A DNA stretch of 8,249 nt, from NCBI GenBank assembly GCA_031286555.1, contig JAITUD010000319.1, positions 1 through 8,249 of the forward strand. Reading direction: 5' to 3'. The notes below the pieces were generated by a model. It worked only from the letters and a program-made list of their open reading frames with translations. It searched no databases and was not told the DNA's origin. Every line of letters starts with the position of its first letter. Positions within the stretch are counted from its first letter, which is position 1. This DNA comes from Microbacterium sp. GTDB taxonomy: Bacteria > Actinomycetota > Actinomycetes > Actinomycetales > Microbacteriaceae. Shown here in pieces: positions 6,364 to 8,249 of the stretch. The position numbers and the translations under genes are program-made.

Positions 6364-6429
6364 GTTTCTGCATCCGCCGGGCGGCAGTGCGGTGCGGTCG
6401 CCGCAGGCCGACCTCCGACGTCGGGCCGA

Positions 6430-6435
6430 TAGGGT
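6430..6435 (+). promoter_or_regulatory. Probable -10 box for a leaderless DMT-transporter transcript
   Basis: TAGGGT ends 6 bp before the GTG start at 6442, the same spacing as the TACGCT box of the SRAP gene. Transcription would begin at or beside the start codon. The AGGG inside it could also act as a weak Shine-Dalgarno (7 bp spacing) if the transcript starts further upstream, so the two readings compete. No clear -35 is seen. Confidence 0.45.
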
Positions 6436-6441
6436 CGATCA

Positions 6442-7395
6442 GTGACCGACACGCCCCGCCTGCCCGCTGTTGTCGCACTCGGAGGCGCCGTCGCGATCGG
6501 CATGATGACCGCCGTGCAGGCGCGCATCAACGGCGTGCTGGGCGTTCGCCTCGAAGACGGAGTCGTCGCCGGCCTCGTCTCGTTCCTCGTGGGACTCGTC
6601 GTGCTCATCGTCGTCATCGCGGCGATGCCCTCGGGGCGAGCCGGCGTGCGCCGCCTCGTCTCGGGTGTGCGCAGCCGCAGCATCCCGTTCTGGATGCTGC
6701 TCGGCGGCACCTGCGGCGCCCTCACCGTCTCCACACAGGGGCTCGTCGCGGGGGTGCTGGGTGTGTCGCTGTTCACCGTCGGCGTCGTCGCAGGCCAGAC
6801 CGTGCACGGTCTTGTCCTCGACCGCATCGGCGTCGGGCCGGCGGGCGTGGTGGCGGTCACACCGGGGCGCGTGGCAGGAGGTGCGCTTGCCCTCGCGGCG
6901 GTCGGCGTCTCGCTCGGCGGGGGAGTGCTGGCGTCTGCACCGCTCTGGCTCCTCCTGCTGCCGTTCCTGGCGGGGGCAGGGATCGCGTGGCAGGCCGCGG
7001 CGAACGGCAGGCTCGCGCAGCGGGTGGACTCGCCGCTCACCGCGACGCTGATGAGCTTCATCGCGGGGACGGTCGTGCTGCTCATCGCCGCGGCCGTGGC
7101 CGTGACGGTCGACGGCCCGCCGCAGCTGCTGCCGATCGAGCCCTGGCTCTACCTCGGCGGTCTGCTCGGCTTCGCCTACATCCTGCTGGGGGCGTTCCTC
7201 GTCGCGCACACGGGCGTGCTGCTGCTCGGCCTCGGATCGGTCCTCGGCCAGCTGACCACATCGATCGTGATCGACCTCATCTGGCCGCTGCCCGCGGGGC
7301 CGGCGCCCTGGCAGCTGGTCACGATGGTCGTCGTCGCAGTCGCCTCGGTCGTCGTCGCGCTGCCGCGTCGCCCGCGCCGGTCCTCGAGTCGCTAG
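6442..7395 (+). CDS. DMT-superfamily YdcZ/DUF606-type membrane transporter
   Basis: The 317-residue, very hydrophobic protein has about ten predicted membrane segments (roughly 8-26, 40-61, 84-103, 105-125, 143-160, 165-185, 198-222, 234-254, 257-280, 290-307) and a basic cytoplasmic-type tail PRRPRRSSSR. Two internal DUF606 repeats are visible: AVQARINGVLG (24-34) with VSFLVG (46-51), and AWQAAANGRLA (182-192) with MSFIAG (204-209). The Gln-x3-Asn and Ser-Phe elements are the family signature. Many bacteria have single-unit five-helix YdcZ proteins; this one is a tandem fusion, the form common in actinobacteria. The family is annotated as drug/metabolite transporter; the substrate is unknown. 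The GTG start fits the hydrophobic N-terminus. The gene lies 128 bp after the previous stop, beyond a terminator, so it is its own unit. Its TAG interlocks with the stop of the opposing gene. Confidence 0.9.
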   Translation: MTDTPRLPAVVALGGAVAIGMMTAVQARINGVLGVRLEDGVVAGLVSFLVGLVVLIVVIAAMPSGRAGVRRLVSGVRSRSIPFWMLLGGTCGALTVSTQGLVAGVLGVSLFTVGVVAGQTVHGLVLDRIGVGPAGVVAVTPGRVAGGALALAAVGVSLGGGVLASAPLWLLLLPFLAGAGIAWQAAANGRLAQRVDSPLTATLMSFIAGTVVLLIAAAVAVTVDGPPQLLPIEPWLYLGGLLGFAYILLGAFLVAHTGVLLLGLGSVLGQLTTSIVIDLIWPLPAGPAPWQLVTMVVVAVASVVVALPRRPRRSSSR

Positions 7396-7931
7396 TCTCT
7401 CGGCATCCGGCCGAGCACGCTCTCGGCGTCGATCGTCCGGCGGCGCCCACCGTCCTTGCCCGCGGGCTTCCCGCCGACGTAGAGCCAGCCCAGCAGCTGC
7501 TCCTTCTTCTTCAGTCCGTGCGCCTTCGCGACGGCCTTCGAGCGGGTGTAGTGGCCGGTGCGCCAGATCACGCCCCAGCCGGCCTCGTCCAGCAGCAGGC
7601 TGAGCGTATGCGCGACGCCTGACGCCACGGCCTCCTGCTCCCAGTACGGGACCTTCTCGCTCTTGCGCGGGCTCACCACCACGGCGATCAGCAGCGGAGC
7701 GCGCAGCGGCTTCGTCGACGGGGCGTCGTCGCCCTGGGCCTTGGCGATCGCGGCGCCGAGGCGCTCGCGGTCCTCGCCACGCAGCTCGATGAGCCGCCAC
7801 GGGCGCAGGGACGAGTGATCAGCCACGCGGCCGGCTGCGGCGACGAGCGGCAGGAGCTGCTCGTGCGTCGGTGCGACCTCGTCGACCTTCGACCAGGACT
7901 TCCTGGCCAGGACGGCGTCGAGCGCGCTCAC
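7392..7931 (-). CDS. Nitroreductase-family protein (YdjA-like, FMN-dependent)
   Basis: This 179-residue product belongs to the small single-domain nitroreductases. Expected family features are present: an early Arg (Arg10 in LARKSW) that helps hold FMN phosphate; the AADH(G/S)xLxPWR-type segment, here VADHSSLRPWR (36-46); KVPYWEQEAVASGVAHTLSLLLDEAGWGVIWRTG as one continuous stretch across residues 93-126, of which EQ, G119/G120 and WRTG are family-typical; and GWLYVGGK near the C-terminus. Such enzymes use NAD(P)H to reduce nitro, quinone or similar compounds; the physiological substrate is unknown. The GTG start at 7929-7931 is chosen because it overlaps the msrB stop as GTGA (7928-7931) and homology begins there; the frame stays open upstream only as antiparallel noise over msrB. 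Translation is probably coupled to msrB. The C-terminus shares the CTAG with the opposing transporter gene. Confidence 0.9.
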   Translation of the reverse strand: MSALDAVLARKSWSKVDEVAPTHEQLLPLVAAAGRVADHSSLRPWRLIELRGEDRERLGAAIAKAQGDDAPSTKPLRAPLLIAVVVSPRKSEKVPYWEQEAVASGVAHTLSLLLDEAGWGVIWRTGHYTRSKAVAKAHGLKKKEQLLGWLYVGGKPAGKDGGRRRTIDAESVLGRMPRD

Positions 7932-8249
7932 GACTCGGTGGGGCTGAACGACAGCGCCAGCGAGTTCATGCAGTAGCGGTCGCCGGTCGGGGTGCCGAAG
8001 CCGTCCGGGAAGACGTGGCCCAGATGCGAGCCGCACGCCGCGCAGCGCACCTCGGTGCGCACCATGCCCAGGGTGCGGTCCTCGATCAGGGTCACCGCTT
8101 CGGGCCTGACCGATTCGTAGAAGCTCGGCCACCCGCATCCGCTGTCGAACTTCGTGCCGCTCTGGAACAGCTCGGCGCCGCAGGCGCCGCACCGGTAGAG
8201 CCCGTCGCGCTCCTCATCGAGCAGCTCGCCGGTCCACGGGCGCTCGGTC
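7928..8249 (-). CDS. msrB: Peptide-methionine (R)-S-oxide reductase MsrB (partial, 5' end outside window)
   Basis: The visible 106 residues, read from the right edge (base 8249 is the last base of an interrupted codon), are a clear MsrB domain. Zinc-site cysteine pairs lie at visible residues 20/23 (YRCGACGAELF) and 69/72 (VRCAACGSHLGHVFPDG). GCGWPSF (37-43) carries the substrate-pocket Trp and the Cys usually acting as resolving Cys. RYCMNSLAL (91-99) contains the catalytic Cys93. It reduces methionine-R-sulfoxide in oxidised proteins using thioredoxin. Compared with the usual 130-150 residues, about 25-40 N-terminal residues are missing. It is not in the long frame that also crosses this region; it is shifted by one base. 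Its TGA overlaps the nitroreductase GTG, giving a two-gene redox operon whose promoter lies outside the window. Confidence 0.95.
   Translation of the reverse strand, partial: TERPWTGELLDEERDGLYRCGACGAELFQSGTKFDSGCGWPSFYESVRPEAVTLIEDRTLGMVRTEVRCAACGSHLGHVFPDGFGTPTGDRYCMNSLALSFSPTES

Noticed and set aside
6439..7800. 453-residue minus-strand frame across the transporter and the nitroreductase
   Set aside because: Shadow frame, highly Arg/Asp/Gly-rich, contradicted by clear genes on both sides of the convergent junction.
7932..8192. N-terminal extension of the nitroreductase to 266 residues
   Set aside because: The extension overlaps msrB in another frame and is Arg/Pro-rich without nitroreductase similarity; the GTGA overlap gives the natural start.
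1..8249. CRISPR arrays, insertion sequences, toxin-antitoxin or phage-defence genes
   Set aside because: No regularly spaced repeats, terminal inverted repeats, transposase or defence-type domains were seen on either strand. The longest stretch without a gene is the 198-bp divergent promoter region.

Overview
The window looks like chromosomal DNA from a high-GC Gram-positive bacterium, most likely an actinobacterium of the Microbacteriaceae type (Microbacterium-like; inferred, not tested by any search). The base composition is strongly GC-rich. Two genes have a TANNNT -10 box placed so that transcription would begin at the start codon (leaderless mRNAs, common in actinobacteria). The window also holds a YdcZ/DUF606 transporter, a LacI-family regulator and a very long secreted modular protein. 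I see no phage, IS, CRISPR or integrase sequence.

Layout, left to right. The last 15 codons of a Pro/Thr-rich protein (2-49, +) are followed by a tRNA-Thr(UGU) gene (83-155, +). Facing it is an SRAP/HMCES-type DNA-protein-crosslink protein (178-834, -), preceded on the same strand by a LacI-family repressor (917-1933, -). A 198-bp divergent regulatory region (1934-2131) holds a promoter whose -10 hexamer lies in a palindrome, plus a double LacI-type operator. From it reads a 1393-residue secreted protein (2132-6313, +): signal peptide, jelly-roll-like domain, glucose/sorbosone-dehydrogenase-type beta-propeller, LamG domain, second jelly-roll-like domain and two near-identical Ig-like repeats. 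A strong hairpin (6328-6363) ends that unit. A DMT/YdcZ membrane protein follows (6442-7395, +). Its stop codon interlocks with that of a convergent nitroreductase-like protein (7392-7931, -), which is translationally coupled (GTGA overlap) to a 5'-truncated methionine sulfoxide reductase B gene (7928-8249, -).

How they work together. The clearest functional unit is repressor, double operator and secreted propeller protein: a one-regulator, one-target switch in which a sugar-like ligand probably releases the repressor and the cell exports a large carbohydrate-binding, oxidoreductase-like protein. The msrB-nitroreductase pair is a small redox or stress operon. The SRAP gene, the tRNA and the transporter look like ordinary chromosomal neighbours. 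Nothing here proves a new system. The least described items are the fused secreted protein with its operator/promoter arrangement, and an apparent excess of the hexamer GGATGC across the window.
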